NCBI RefSeq assembly: GCF_042657365.1
Contig: NZ_JBHSKT010000007.1
Location: 124,001-188,000 of the forward strand
Length of the DNA stretch: 64,000 nucleotides
Origin: Adhaeribacter_A terreus
GTDB taxonomy: Bacteria > Bacteroidota > Bacteroidia > Cytophagales > Hymenobacteraceae
Direction: 5' to 3'
Made by a program: the position numbers and the translations under genes. Positions within the stretch are counted from its first letter, which is position 1. Every line of letters begins with the position of its first letter. Shown here one piece after another: positions 57,475 through 64,000 of this stretch. The notes under the pieces were generated by a model that was not told the DNA's origin, made no database searches, and saw only the letters and a list, made by a program, of their open reading frames with translations.

Positions 57475-59568
57475 ATGAAGAAACTTTTACTTACGTTGGG
57501 CGCATTTATGGCGCTCTCGGCTGCCCAGGCACAGTATTATTATGTGCCTCATAAAGGCTCGAATCCCGGAACTTTAAACGCAGATCCGGAATATCCGGTA
57601 AACGGTGGTTTACCTGCCGACTGGACTACGCTGGTTACGGGTTCGGCTTCTACGCTTACTACACCGGTTTGGAGCAGTAACGTTACTTTGCCATTTAGTT
57701 TTTCGCTGAACGGTACTTCTTTTACTACTTATAAAGTATCTACCTCAGGAGTATTGACTTTTGATATTGCAGCAACGGCCGTGCCATCTGTAAACAATGT
57801 GGCTCTGCCAAGCGCCAATATTCCTGATAACTCAATCATGGTTTGGGGGCTTTATGCCAATGCCGGCGATTTTATTGTAACCAAAACATTTGGTACTGCT
57901 CCAAACCGTCAGCACTGGATCCAGTTCAACTCTTATAGCCAGACCACCAATCCAGCAGTAGGTTATACTTACTGGAGCATTGTACTGGAAGAAACTACCA
58001 ATAAAGTTTACATTGTAGATCAGCGTTCTGCCGGTGCATCCATGGGCGTAACGGCTGGTATGCAGCTTAACAGCACTACTGCTTTCCAGGTAAACGGTTC
58101 ACCAAACCTGAACAGCCGCACGCTAGCATCTTCAGATCCGGCTTCTACGGATAATACTTACTACGAATTCCTGGCAGGTACCCAGATCACTTACGATCTC
58201 GAAACGCTGGTACTGAATACTCCTCCAAAACTGGCTATTTCGCGGGCTCCATTCACAATTTCGGGCAATTTATGGTCGAGAGGATCAGCACCGGTTACTT
58301 CCTTCGATCTGAATTATAAAGTAGGTAATAACCCTACTGTAACTTCTAACATTACTGGTGTAAATATCGGAAGCTATGGTGGCTATAATTTTACCCACCC
58401 AACAGCCTGGAACCCGGGTGCAATTGGTACTTACCCAATTAAAGTATGGGCCAGCAACATTAACGGAAACGCAGATCAGAACCATGCTAACGATACAATA
58501 CAGCTTTCTGTAAGTGTTGAGCAATCGCCGCGCACTACCGTTAACGAAGTGTTTACCAGCTCTACCTGCCCGCCATGCTTGCCAGGTAACGCAAATATCA
58601 GTAATGTAACCCACAAACATCCTGGTACGACGATCCAGATCAAATATCAGCAGAACTTCCCGCCTCCAGGCGATGATCCGTATCAGACCAATGAATCTAT
58701 TGCCCGCAGAAATTACTATGCTGTAAACTCTATTCCGCAAATGCGTCCTGATGGCGGGGTGAAATTCAAAACACCACTGGAGTGGGGTTCAACCCAAAGT
58801 GCATTTAATGCTAATGGTTATTCTGAGGCATTGTTGAACAAATATTACAATGTTCCGGCTTCCATTTTAGTAGATGGCGAATTTTACATCGATCCGGTAG
58901 ATAGCACAGTTACTGCAAGAGCTTTGATTACACCGTTTGCGAACGTGACCAGCAATAACCTGGTGCTTCATACTGTAATTACTGAAAGACATACCGTAAG
59001 AAATTTCCGCACGAACGGCGAGACAGATTTCTATGATGTAGCGAAGAAAATGCTGCCGGATGAGAATGGTTTGCCAATTGCAGCCTTGGTTAATGGCCAG
59101 CAGGTAAAATATACCAACGCATTTGCAATGAACTACAACGATTACACGCTGCCGTTTACAAAGTTTGCCGTTACACCAAACTTTGTTGAAAACATGGATA
59201 GCTTACAGGTTGTTTTCTTCGTGCAGGATAAAAACACCAAAGAAGTATTCAACGCCGGTATGGGTAAAAGAGTATCGCAGCCGCTAGGTGTTTCTAAAAA
59301 CTTAGAAGCTGTAGCTCAGGTAAATGTTTATCCAAACCCTACAACCGGTAAAGTAAACATCGCCTTTACGCCGGAAAAAGCTGGAAAAGCGACGCTGGAA
59401 ATTTACAATGCTGTCGGTGCCCGCGTTTGGAACACTACCATCAGCGCGGCTGAAGTAAATGGCAAACGAATTGATGCCGATCTTTCTAACCAGCCAAACG
59501 GTTTTTACTTCCTGAACCTGAAATACGGTGACAAGGTATTAACCAAGAAAATCGTACTGATCAAATAA
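57475..59568 (+). CDS. T9SS-secreted Omp28-like protein
   Basis: 697 residues. Signal peptide MKKLLLTLGAFMALSAAQAQ, an N-terminal beta-sandwich (about 40-235), a CARDB-like unit (about 250-350), then an Omp28/thioredoxin-like domain with a CxxC in VFTSSTCPPCLPGNAN (about 360) and a following IPQMRPDGG, and finally a type A sorting domain (NVYPNPTTGKVNIAF...NGFYFLNLKYGDKVLTKKIVLIK). The CPPC pair suggests surface disulfide chemistry, or is structural. Heads the + strand cluster of thiol-related envelope genes. Confidence 0.88.
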   Translation: MKKLLLTLGAFMALSAAQAQYYYVPHKGSNPGTLNADPEYPVNGGLPADWTTLVTGSASTLTTPVWSSNVTLPFSFSLNGTSFTTYKVSTSGVLTFDIAATAVPSVNNVALPSANIPDNSIMVWGLYANAGDFIVTKTFGTAPNRQHWIQFNSYSQTTNPAVGYTYWSIVLEETTNKVYIVDQRSAGASMGVTAGMQLNSTTAFQVNGSPNLNSRTLASSDPASTDNTYYEFLAGTQITYDLETLVLNTPPKLAISRAPFTISGNLWSRGSAPVTSFDLNYKVGNNPTVTSNITGVNIGSYGGYNFTHPTAWNPGAIGTYPIKVWASNINGNADQNHANDTIQLSVSVEQSPRTTVNEVFTSSTCPPCLPGNANISNVTHKHPGTTIQIKYQQNFPPPGDDPYQTNESIARRNYYAVNSIPQMRPDGGVKFKTPLEWGSTQSAFNANGYSEALLNKYYNVPASILVDGEFYIDPVDSTVTARALITPFANVTSNNLVLHTVITERHTVRNFRTNGETDFYDVAKKMLPDENGLPIAALVNGQQVKYTNAFAMNYNDYTLPFTKFAVTPNFVENMDSLQVVFFVQDKNTKEVFNAGMGKRVSQPLGVSKNLEAVAQVNVYPNPTTGKVNIAFTPEKAGKATLEIYNAVGARVWNTTISAAEVNGKRIDADLSNQPNGFYFLNLKYGDKVLTKKIVLIK

Positions 59569-59582
59569 ATACCAATTAAAAG

Positions 59583-59614
59583 GAACCGGCTGCCAACGTA
59601 GCCGGTTCTTTCTT
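59583..59614 (+). terminator. terminator of the Omp28-T9SS gene
   Basis: Stem GAACCGGCT / AGCCGGTTC with an 8-nt loop, then a T/C-rich tail. Confidence 0.75.
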
Positions 59615-59626
59615 TAACTGTCAAAA

Positions 59627-59656
59627 AAATTGCTATCCTTTATCATGAAAAAAGTA
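59627..59656 (+). repeat. D30 element across a start codon, + orientation
   Basis: AAAT, core TGCTATCC (59631-59638), 15 nt containing CATGAAAAAA, GTA. The ATG at 59645 lies inside, as at 50074. Confidence 0.75.
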
Positions 59657-60166
59657 TTTGTTAGCCTTTGCCTGAGTTTACTGGTGTTTGCAGCCCAGGC
59701 TCAAACTACCGATAACGCCCGCAAACTGCCTGCTGTAGATGTAAAAACCCTCGATGGCAAAACTTTTAACACTTCGCAGTTAAGCAACAACGGCAAACCG
59801 GTTATCATCAGTTTCTGGGCTACGTGGTGCAAACCTTGTATTTCGGAGCTGATCAATATTTCTGATGTGTATGAAGACTGGCAAAAAGAAACCGGCGTGA
59901 AGCTAGTAGCTATTTCAATTGACGATGTGCGCAACGCTGCTAAAGTTGGCCCGCTGGTAAACGGCAAAGCCTGGACCTACGATGTTTATTTAGATCAGAA
60001 CCAAGACCTGAAACGCGCTTTGAACGTGAACAACGTGCCGCATACGTTTCTGTTGAACGGCAACGGCGAAATTGTATGGCAGCATAATGCTTATGCCGAA
60101 GGCGACGAAAAACACCTGTACGAACTGGTGAAAAAAGTTTCGGTTGGAGAAGCGATAAGCCACTAA
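59645..60166 (+). CDS. TlpA-like periplasmic thioredoxin
   Basis: 173 residues from ATG at 59645; the frame from 59630 would precede the signal peptide. Signal MKKVFVSLCLSLLVFAAQAQ, then a thioredoxin fold with active site WATWCKPCISEL, cis-Pro loop NNVPHTFLLNG, and a KTLDGKTFNTSQL start typical for TlpA/ResA. Thiol-disulfide reductase or oxidase of the periplasm, likely acting on the Omp28-type partners encoded around it. Confidence 0.9.
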   Translation: MKKVFVSLCLSLLVFAAQAQTTDNARKLPAVDVKTLDGKTFNTSQLSNNGKPVIISFWATWCKPCISELINISDVYEDWQKETGVKLVAISIDDVRNAAKVGPLVNGKAWTYDVYLDQNQDLKRALNVNNVPHTFLLNGNGEIVWQHNAYAEGDEKHLYELVKKVSVGEAISH

Positions 60167-60174
60167 CAAATACT

Positions 60175-60204
60175 GACTTTTTAAGGCTGAAATGCTACCG
60201 TTTT
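60175..60204 (-). repeat. D30 element, - orientation
   Basis: GAC, 15 nt (TTTTTAAGGCTGAAA), core TGCTACCG (60193-60200). Confidence 0.85.
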
Positions 60205-60265
60205 GGTGGCATTTTAGTTTTTGCAGCAATTTTATTTTTATTGTTATTATTCATTTTTACTCATT

Positions 60266-61909
60266 TTGAAACGTATTGCTCTTTTGGGTTTGCTGGCCGG
60301 CGCATTTTTTATGCCGCGTTTAAGCCAGGCCCAGCTTTTCCAGGATGCCCAGATCCACGGCGATTTCCAGCTCGATGCCCAGTATTATAAAGAAGACGAA
60401 GCCATTGGTGCGCCGGAAGTAAAAGAACGTCTTTTATCGAACGGGTTTGCCAACTTTATTTTTACGACCGGCAATTTCAGCGCAGGTGCGCGTTACGAAA
60501 ATTATCTTAATCCGCTGCAGGGTTTCGACCGGCGTTACGAAGGTTCGGGTATTCCGTACCGGTACGCGTCTTTTCAGAAAGATAATTTCGAGATAACGGC
60601 CGGTAATTATTACGAACAATTTGGCAGCGGTTTAATTTTCCGGGCTTATGAAGAGCGTGGTTTGGGTTTAGATAATGCCATGGACGGTATTCGCGTGAAA
60701 TACATGCCAATGCGCGGCGTTCGTCTGAAAGGCGTAATTGGTAAGCAGCGTGCGTTTTTTGAACTCGGCGAAGGCATTGTGCGCGGTGCGGATGCAGAAG
60801 TTACTATCAATGAATTAAGCGATAATTTATCGAACCTGAACACTAATATTACCATTGGCGGTAGTTTTGTGAGCAAGTACCAGGCCGACGATAACCCGGA
60901 TTTTAATTTGCCGGAAAACGTAGGCGCCGGCGCAGCGCGCATCAATATCAACAAAGGCAACGTGAACCTGTACGGCGAATACGCTTACAAAGCCAACGAC
61001 CCTTCGGCAGCCAATAATTTCAATTACCGGCCGGGGCAGGCTTTGCTTTTAACGGCCAGCTATTCGCAAATGGGGCTGGGTATTTCGGCGGGAGCCAAGC
61101 GCGTAGATAACATGGATTTCCGTTCCGACAGAAATGCTACCGGCACGGTTTTGCAAATGAATTTCCTGCCGCCGCTTACCAAGCAACACACCTATAATTT
61201 ACCGGCTTCTATTTACCCGTATGCCACCCAGCCGCTCGGCGAAATGAGTTATCAGGGCGAAGTGAGCTATAATTTCAAACGTGATTCGCCGCTGGGCGGA
61301 AAATACGGAACCAACATTGCCGTTAATTTCTCTACGGTAAAAAGCATTGAAAAAGATTCTTTGCATGATGAAACTACCAAACGCCAGATCTATGATTCTG
61401 ATTTCTTTAAATTTGGCGATGAAGGTTATTTCAGCGATTTTAACATAGAGCTGCAAAAGAAATTTTCTTCGAAACTGAAAGCCACGTTGACGTATCTGAA
61501 TTTTTACTACAACATTGATGTGGTGCAGGGTTTGGTTGGTCACGGTAAAGTACGCGCCAATATGGCCGTTGCCGATGTAACCTATAAATTCAACTCCACA
61601 CATTCGGTTCGTACAGAGTTGCAAACGCTGCAAACCAAAGACGATCATGGCAGTTGGGGAATGGGTTTGGTGGAATATACCGTAGCGCCGCATTGGTTTG
61701 TAGCTGTGCTCGACCAGTATAACTACGGCAACCCGGAAACTGACCAACGCATTCATTACATGACCGGAACTGTGGGTTATAACCGCAATACGAGCCGCAT
61801 TTCAGCCACTTACGGGCGCCAGCGCGCGGGCATTGTGTGCGTGGGTGGCGTTTGCCGCAACGTTCCGGCTTCCAACGGTTTGTTAGTTTCTATTACCAGC
61901 AGTTTTTAA
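60266..61909 (+). CDS. DUF6029-family outer-membrane barrel protein
   Basis: 547 residues with a TTG start at 60266, chosen because it gives a clean signal peptide (MKRIALLGLLAGAFFMPRLSQAQ); the frame from 60221 adds aromatic residues before it. N-terminal IHGDFQLDAQYYKEDEAIGAPEVKERLLSNGFANF is the family start, followed by barrel strands with many aromatic girdle residues and a C-terminal LLVSITSSF. Function unknown; in Bacteroidota it often neighbours TlpA-like and Omp28 genes as here. Confidence 0.82.
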   Translation: MKRIALLGLLAGAFFMPRLSQAQLFQDAQIHGDFQLDAQYYKEDEAIGAPEVKERLLSNGFANFIFTTGNFSAGARYENYLNPLQGFDRRYEGSGIPYRYASFQKDNFEITAGNYYEQFGSGLIFRAYEERGLGLDNAMDGIRVKYMPMRGVRLKGVIGKQRAFFELGEGIVRGADAEVTINELSDNLSNLNTNITIGGSFVSKYQADDNPDFNLPENVGAGAARININKGNVNLYGEYAYKANDPSAANNFNYRPGQALLLTASYSQMGLGISAGAKRVDNMDFRSDRNATGTVLQMNFLPPLTKQHTYNLPASIYPYATQPLGEMSYQGEVSYNFKRDSPLGGKYGTNIAVNFSTVKSIEKDSLHDETTKRQIYDSDFFKFGDEGYFSDFNIELQKKFSSKLKATLTYLNFYYNIDVVQGLVGHGKVRANMAVADVTYKFNSTHSVRTELQTLQTKDDHGSWGMGLVEYTVAPHWFVAVLDQYNYGNPETDQRIHYMTGTVGYNRNTSRISATYGRQRAGIVCVGGVCRNVPASNGLLVSITSSF

Positions 61910-61939
61910 GAGTTTTTAGCATGAAAAGCATAGCGTTTT
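61910..61939 (-). repeat. D30 element joining two genes and covering a start codon, - orientation
   Basis: GAG, 15 nt (TTTTTAGCATGAAAA), core GCATAGCG (61928-61935). It begins right after the DUF6029 stop and encodes MKSIAF of the next gene. Confidence 0.85.
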
Positions 61940-62823
61940 ATATTGGAATTTTAGGCTTGGGCAGCGCCCTTTTTTCGGCCTGCGATGTAATTGATAACCC
62001 GGTTCCGGCCCCGGAAACCAAACCTGCGCTGAGCGCCACACTGGCATTGGATTCGGCGGAAGCGGCGCATGATTCTATTAACGGTCCGGTAGCGCCGATG
62101 CAGAAAGTTTTGCTGGAAGATTATACCGGCCACCAGTGCGGAAACTGCCCCGATGCAGCCACATTGGCACAGGCACAGCAAGGCAAACATGGAGAAAAAC
62201 TTGTTGTAATGAGCGTGCACGCCGGTTATTTTGCCGATACGCTGAAAGGTGCGCCCGGTACCAAATACACCTATAACTTTGCTACTAAAATCGGCGAAGA
62301 ATGGATGAAGGATTTTCAGATAAACGCGAATCCGAATGGCATGGTAAACCGCGTGCCTTATTCCGGAAGTGCCAGATACCAGGGCATGGCTACCTGGCCG
62401 GCGGCTATTGATGCTGAAATGGCCAAAACGCCGCGGGTGGCGCTTACTGTTACCGCGCTTTACAAACCGGAAACCCGGGTTGCCAACATAAAAGTGCGGA
62501 GCAAATACTTAAGCAACCTTTCCGGAAAATATAACCTGGGCGTTTACATTACCGAAGACAGCATTGTGAACTGGCAGAAAAACTACAAAACCAGCCCGAC
62601 CGATATTCCGGATTATGTGCACCGGCATGTATTGCGTGCTGGCCTGGATGGCGCTTATGGACGTTTGAATGCTGAGAACCCAACAAACGGCGCTGTGCAG
62701 GAAAAGTATTTTGCCATCACGCTGAAAGATACCTGGAAAGCTAAAAAATGTGCGGTAGTTGCTTTTATTTTCAATGAACAAACGGATGAAATTATTCAGG
62801 TAGAAGAAGTGCATTTGTATTAG
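61921..62823 (+). CDS. Omp28-related lipoprotein
   Basis: 300 residues from ATG at 61921; a frame from 61837 would overlap the upstream gene. Lipoprotein signal MKSIAFYIGILGLGSALFSAC. Omp28 core VLLEDYTGHQCGNCPDAATLAQ with a CxxC (CGNC), VVMSVHAGYFAD, NPNGMVNRV and a C-terminal beta domain. Omp28 of Porphyromonas gingivalis is a surface protein with proposed adhesin role; the CxxC suggests a redox partner such as the TlpA-like protein. Only 11 nt after the DUF6029 gene. Confidence 0.88.
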   Translation: MKSIAFYIGILGLGSALFSACDVIDNPVPAPETKPALSATLALDSAEAAHDSINGPVAPMQKVLLEDYTGHQCGNCPDAATLAQAQQGKHGEKLVVMSVHAGYFADTLKGAPGTKYTYNFATKIGEEWMKDFQINANPNGMVNRVPYSGSARYQGMATWPAAIDAEMAKTPRVALTVTALYKPETRVANIKVRSKYLSNLSGKYNLGVYITEDSIVNWQKNYKTSPTDIPDYVHRHVLRAGLDGAYGRLNAENPTNGAVQEKYFAITLKDTWKAKKCAVVAFIFNEQTDEIIQVEEVHLY

Positions 62824-62841
62824 AATTTTCACCTGGATCAA

Positions 62842-62880
62842 GAAAAAAGCCGCAGCAGAATTCCTGTTGCGGCTTTTTTT
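62842..62880 (+). terminator. terminator of the TlpA-DUF6029-Omp28 unit
   Basis: Stem AAAAAAGCCGCAGCAG / CTGTTGCGGCTTTTTT (one G-T pair) with a short loop and T-run. Confidence 0.9.
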
Positions 62881-62896
62881 ATGGTTGCAGGTGGCA

Positions 62897-62926
62897 TACT
62901 TTTTTAGCCCAAAACCATAGCGTTTT
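62897..62926 (-). repeat. D30 element, - orientation
   Basis: TAC, 15 nt (TTTTTTAGCCCAAAA), core CCATAGCG (62915-62922). Confidence 0.85.
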
Positions 62927-62951
62927 GAATTTTGATTGGCTGCTCTCATTG

Positions 62952-62971
62952 CCGTCTGCTTTAGCTGACGG
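62952..62971. repeat. small CCGTC / GACGG hairpin
   Basis: CCGTC, 10 nt containing AGCT/GCT words, GACGG; no T-run directly after. It resembles short GACGG palindromes dispersed in related genomes. Confidence 0.4.
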
Positions 62972-63012
62972 TTTTGATTTTAAGTTTCAATTGGTTCCGG
63001 TATTTAAATTTT

Positions 63013-63486
63013 CTATTCAACCAAGCCGAACTGCTTAAAATGATGCTGAAAATGCTTGCGCTGAAATTGGAGCCATTCTTCGTAATTCAGTCTGCCAAAA
63101 AATGGATGCACCGGTTTGGCTTCCGGGTTTTCGGCGAAGAATTTATAGAAACCTTCCAGGGCGGCGAGCAATTTGGTTTTGGCCGTGTCCAGGTTTTCGA
63201 AACGCAGTGCGGGTGGCGTATCGCCTACAAAAGGGTTGGGAATATCGCGGTCAAAAGGTTTATCGCTTTTTAAAAATTGCAGGTAGGCCGGTAGTTTGTC
63301 TTCGGGTGTAATAACCGGAATTTCCTTTTTGGTGCTTACAATTACCAACGTATTGCCTAAATGTTCGAGTACGTGCTGGGCAGTCATTTTTCCCCAGTGC
63401 GGCTTTGAGTCTTCCGTGAGTTTTTCGAGTAAAAAAGGTACCGTTTTCAGATCGAAAGCAGCAGGAGATAGTTGGGTATTTTCCAT
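63013..63486 (-). CDS. DUF1569-domain protein (DinB-like fold)
   Basis: 157 residues, cytoplasmic. Helical four-helix bundle with the DinB-like metal His pattern: HVLEHLGN (about 38-43) and the later FQRKHFQHHFKQFGL. Members are thought to be metal-dependent thiol-utilising enzymes of unknown substrate. A D30 copy encodes LKTVPFLLEKL at codons 13-23. No operon partner; followed by trxA on the same strand after a terminator. Confidence 0.85.
   Translation of the reverse strand: MENTQLSPAAFDLKTVPFLLEKLTEDSKPHWGKMTAQHVLEHLGNTLVIVSTKKEIPVITPEDKLPAYLQFLKSDKPFDRDIPNPFVGDTPPALRFENLDTAKTKLLAALEGFYKFFAENPEAKPVHPFFGRLNYEEWLQFQRKHFQHHFKQFGLVE
63418..63447 (-). repeat. D30 element inside the DUF1569 gene, - orientation
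   Basis: GAG, 15 nt (TTTTTCGAGTAAAAA), core AGGTACCG (63436-63443). Confidence 0.7.
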
Positions 63487-63498
63487 GGTTTTCGGGTG

Positions 63499-63528
63499 CA
63501 GTTTTTAGCGGCTTTAAGATACCGTTTT
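63499..63528 (-). repeat. D30 element, - orientation
   Basis: CAG, 15 nt (TTTTTAGCGGCTTTA), core AGATACCG (63517-63524), upstream of the DUF1569 start. Confidence 0.7.
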
Positions 63529-63535
63529 TCTGAAA

Positions 63536-63573
63536 CAAAAAAGTCTCCCGATAAACTTCCGGGAGACTTTTTC
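63536..63573 (-). terminator. terminator of trxA
   Basis: Stem AAAAAGTCTCCCG / CGGGAGACTTTTT with a 9-nt loop. Confidence 0.9.
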
Positions 63574-63594
63574 AGCTTAAAACGATAGCGTTTT
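63565..63594 (-). repeat. D30 element fused to the trxA terminator, - orientation
   Basis: GAC (63565-63567) is the terminator stem end, 15 nt (TTTTTCAGCTTAAAA), core CGATAGCG (63583-63590); ends beside the trxA stop. Confidence 0.9.
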
Positions 63595-63595
63595 A

Positions 63596-63925
63596 TTAGG
63601 CAGTTACCTGCGCATCGAGTTTTTGAGCCAGTACGTTTTTAGGCACCGCACCAACTTGTTTGTCTACCACCTGGCCGTTTTTGAAAACCAGCAGGGTAGG
63701 AATGCTGCGGATACCAAATTTGGCAGAAGTCTGCGGGTTGGCATCTACGTCTACTTTACCAATAATGGCTTTGCCTTCATATTCGCCGGCCAACTCTTCT
63801 ACCACCGGGCCAACCATGCGGCAAGGTCCGCACCATTCTGCCCAGAAGTCAACTAAAACCGGTTTATCAGAATTGATGATCTCTTCGAAGTTCGCGTCGG
63901 TAATTTCAATTGCTTTATTTCCCAT
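63596..63925 (-). CDS. trxA: thioredoxin
   Basis: 109 residues. Cytoplasmic disulfide reductase with active site WAEWCGPCRMVGP, cis-Pro IRSIPTLLVFKNGQ and normal length. Electron donor for ribonucleotide reductase, methionine sulfoxide reductase and others; reduced by thioredoxin reductase (not in window). Own terminator downstream. Confidence 0.98.
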   Translation of the reverse strand: MGNKAIEITDANFEEIINSDKPVLVDFWAEWCGPCRMVGPVVEELAGEYEGKAIIGKVDVDANPQTSAKFGIRSIPTLLVFKNGQVVDKQVGAVPKNVLAQKLDAQVTA

Positions 63926-64000
63926 AACGAGGATTTTTATAATGAATGAATGATTTACAATAATACGACTTTATACGGATTACTGCGGGAACGTTCACAA

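Noticed and set aside
481..63594. D30 as an insertion sequence or RAYT/REP family
   Set aside because: No transposase in the window, gap-free presence in conserved genes and variable 15-nt interior argue against it; not fully excluded without a genome scan.

Overview
This window reads as chromosome of a Bacteroidota bacterium, order Cytophagales, most likely Hymenobacteraceae (Adhaeribacter, Rufibacter or Pontibacter relatives). The grounds are type IX secretion (T9SS) C-terminal sorting domains, promoters of the TTTG-N19/20-TAnnTTTG kind, few Shine-Dalgarno sites, and clade-typical families (IPExxxVDY, DUF6029, Omp28, S46 peptidase). The genus cannot be fixed from sequence alone. No rRNA, tRNA, CRISPR array, transposase or prophage was seen.

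Layout. 1-19 kb: five very large secreted paralogues with MAM-like and CARDB-like modules and a sorting domain, four of them a tandem family with duplicated intergenic DNA, plus an AraC regulator. 19-21 kb: atpD-atpC. 21-24 kb: a PglC/PglD/PglE-type sugar-modification trio. 24-33 kb: housekeeping genes (ispE, EamA exporter, LptF/G permease, tgt, GT2 glycosyltransferase, sigma factor, rsmG, YheT hydrolase). 33-37 kb: a mirror-image operon of two di-haem MbnH-like peroxidases around two MbnP-like lipoproteins. 37-46 kb: rpsT, pyk, IPExxxVDY, acpP-fabF-rnc, nadE, lgt and a frameshifted histidine phosphatase. 46-57 kb: beta-propeller protein, yidD, S46 dipeptidyl peptidase, a PorV-like barrel beside a helix-hairpin-helix outer-membrane barrel, HEAT-cyclophilin lipoprotein, ogt. 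57-63 kb: an envelope thiol/Omp28 cluster (Omp28-T9SS, TlpA-like thioredoxin, DUF6029, Omp28 lipoprotein). It ends with DUF1569 and trxA.

The strongest unexplained signal is a 30-bp oriented sequence, called D30 here. It is AAAA, then an 8-mer core close to CGSTAKSS, then exactly 15 nt that begin A/T-rich and end in an A-run, then GTC (variants CTC, CTG, GTA). I located about 60 copies by eye, roughly one per kilobase, on both strands. They lie mostly between genes, but also inside ispE, nadE, ogt, an EamA gene and an aminotransferase gene, and across several start codons and signal peptides. Copies occur as exact 30-bp head-to-tail tandems and as inverted pairs that form terminator-like hairpins. 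The design (short core plus two A/T-rich blocks one helical turn apart, about 30 bp), the density, the inverted pairs and the gap-free presence in conserved genes all resemble the uptake signal sequences of Pasteurellaceae. I know of no such sequence described in Bacteroidota. A role in DNA uptake, or alternatively in nucleoid organisation, is inference.

Other repeats include a MITE-like inverted element at 53.2 kb, a heptamer tandem array, nested inverted repeats at 28.7 kb and several intergenic hairpins.
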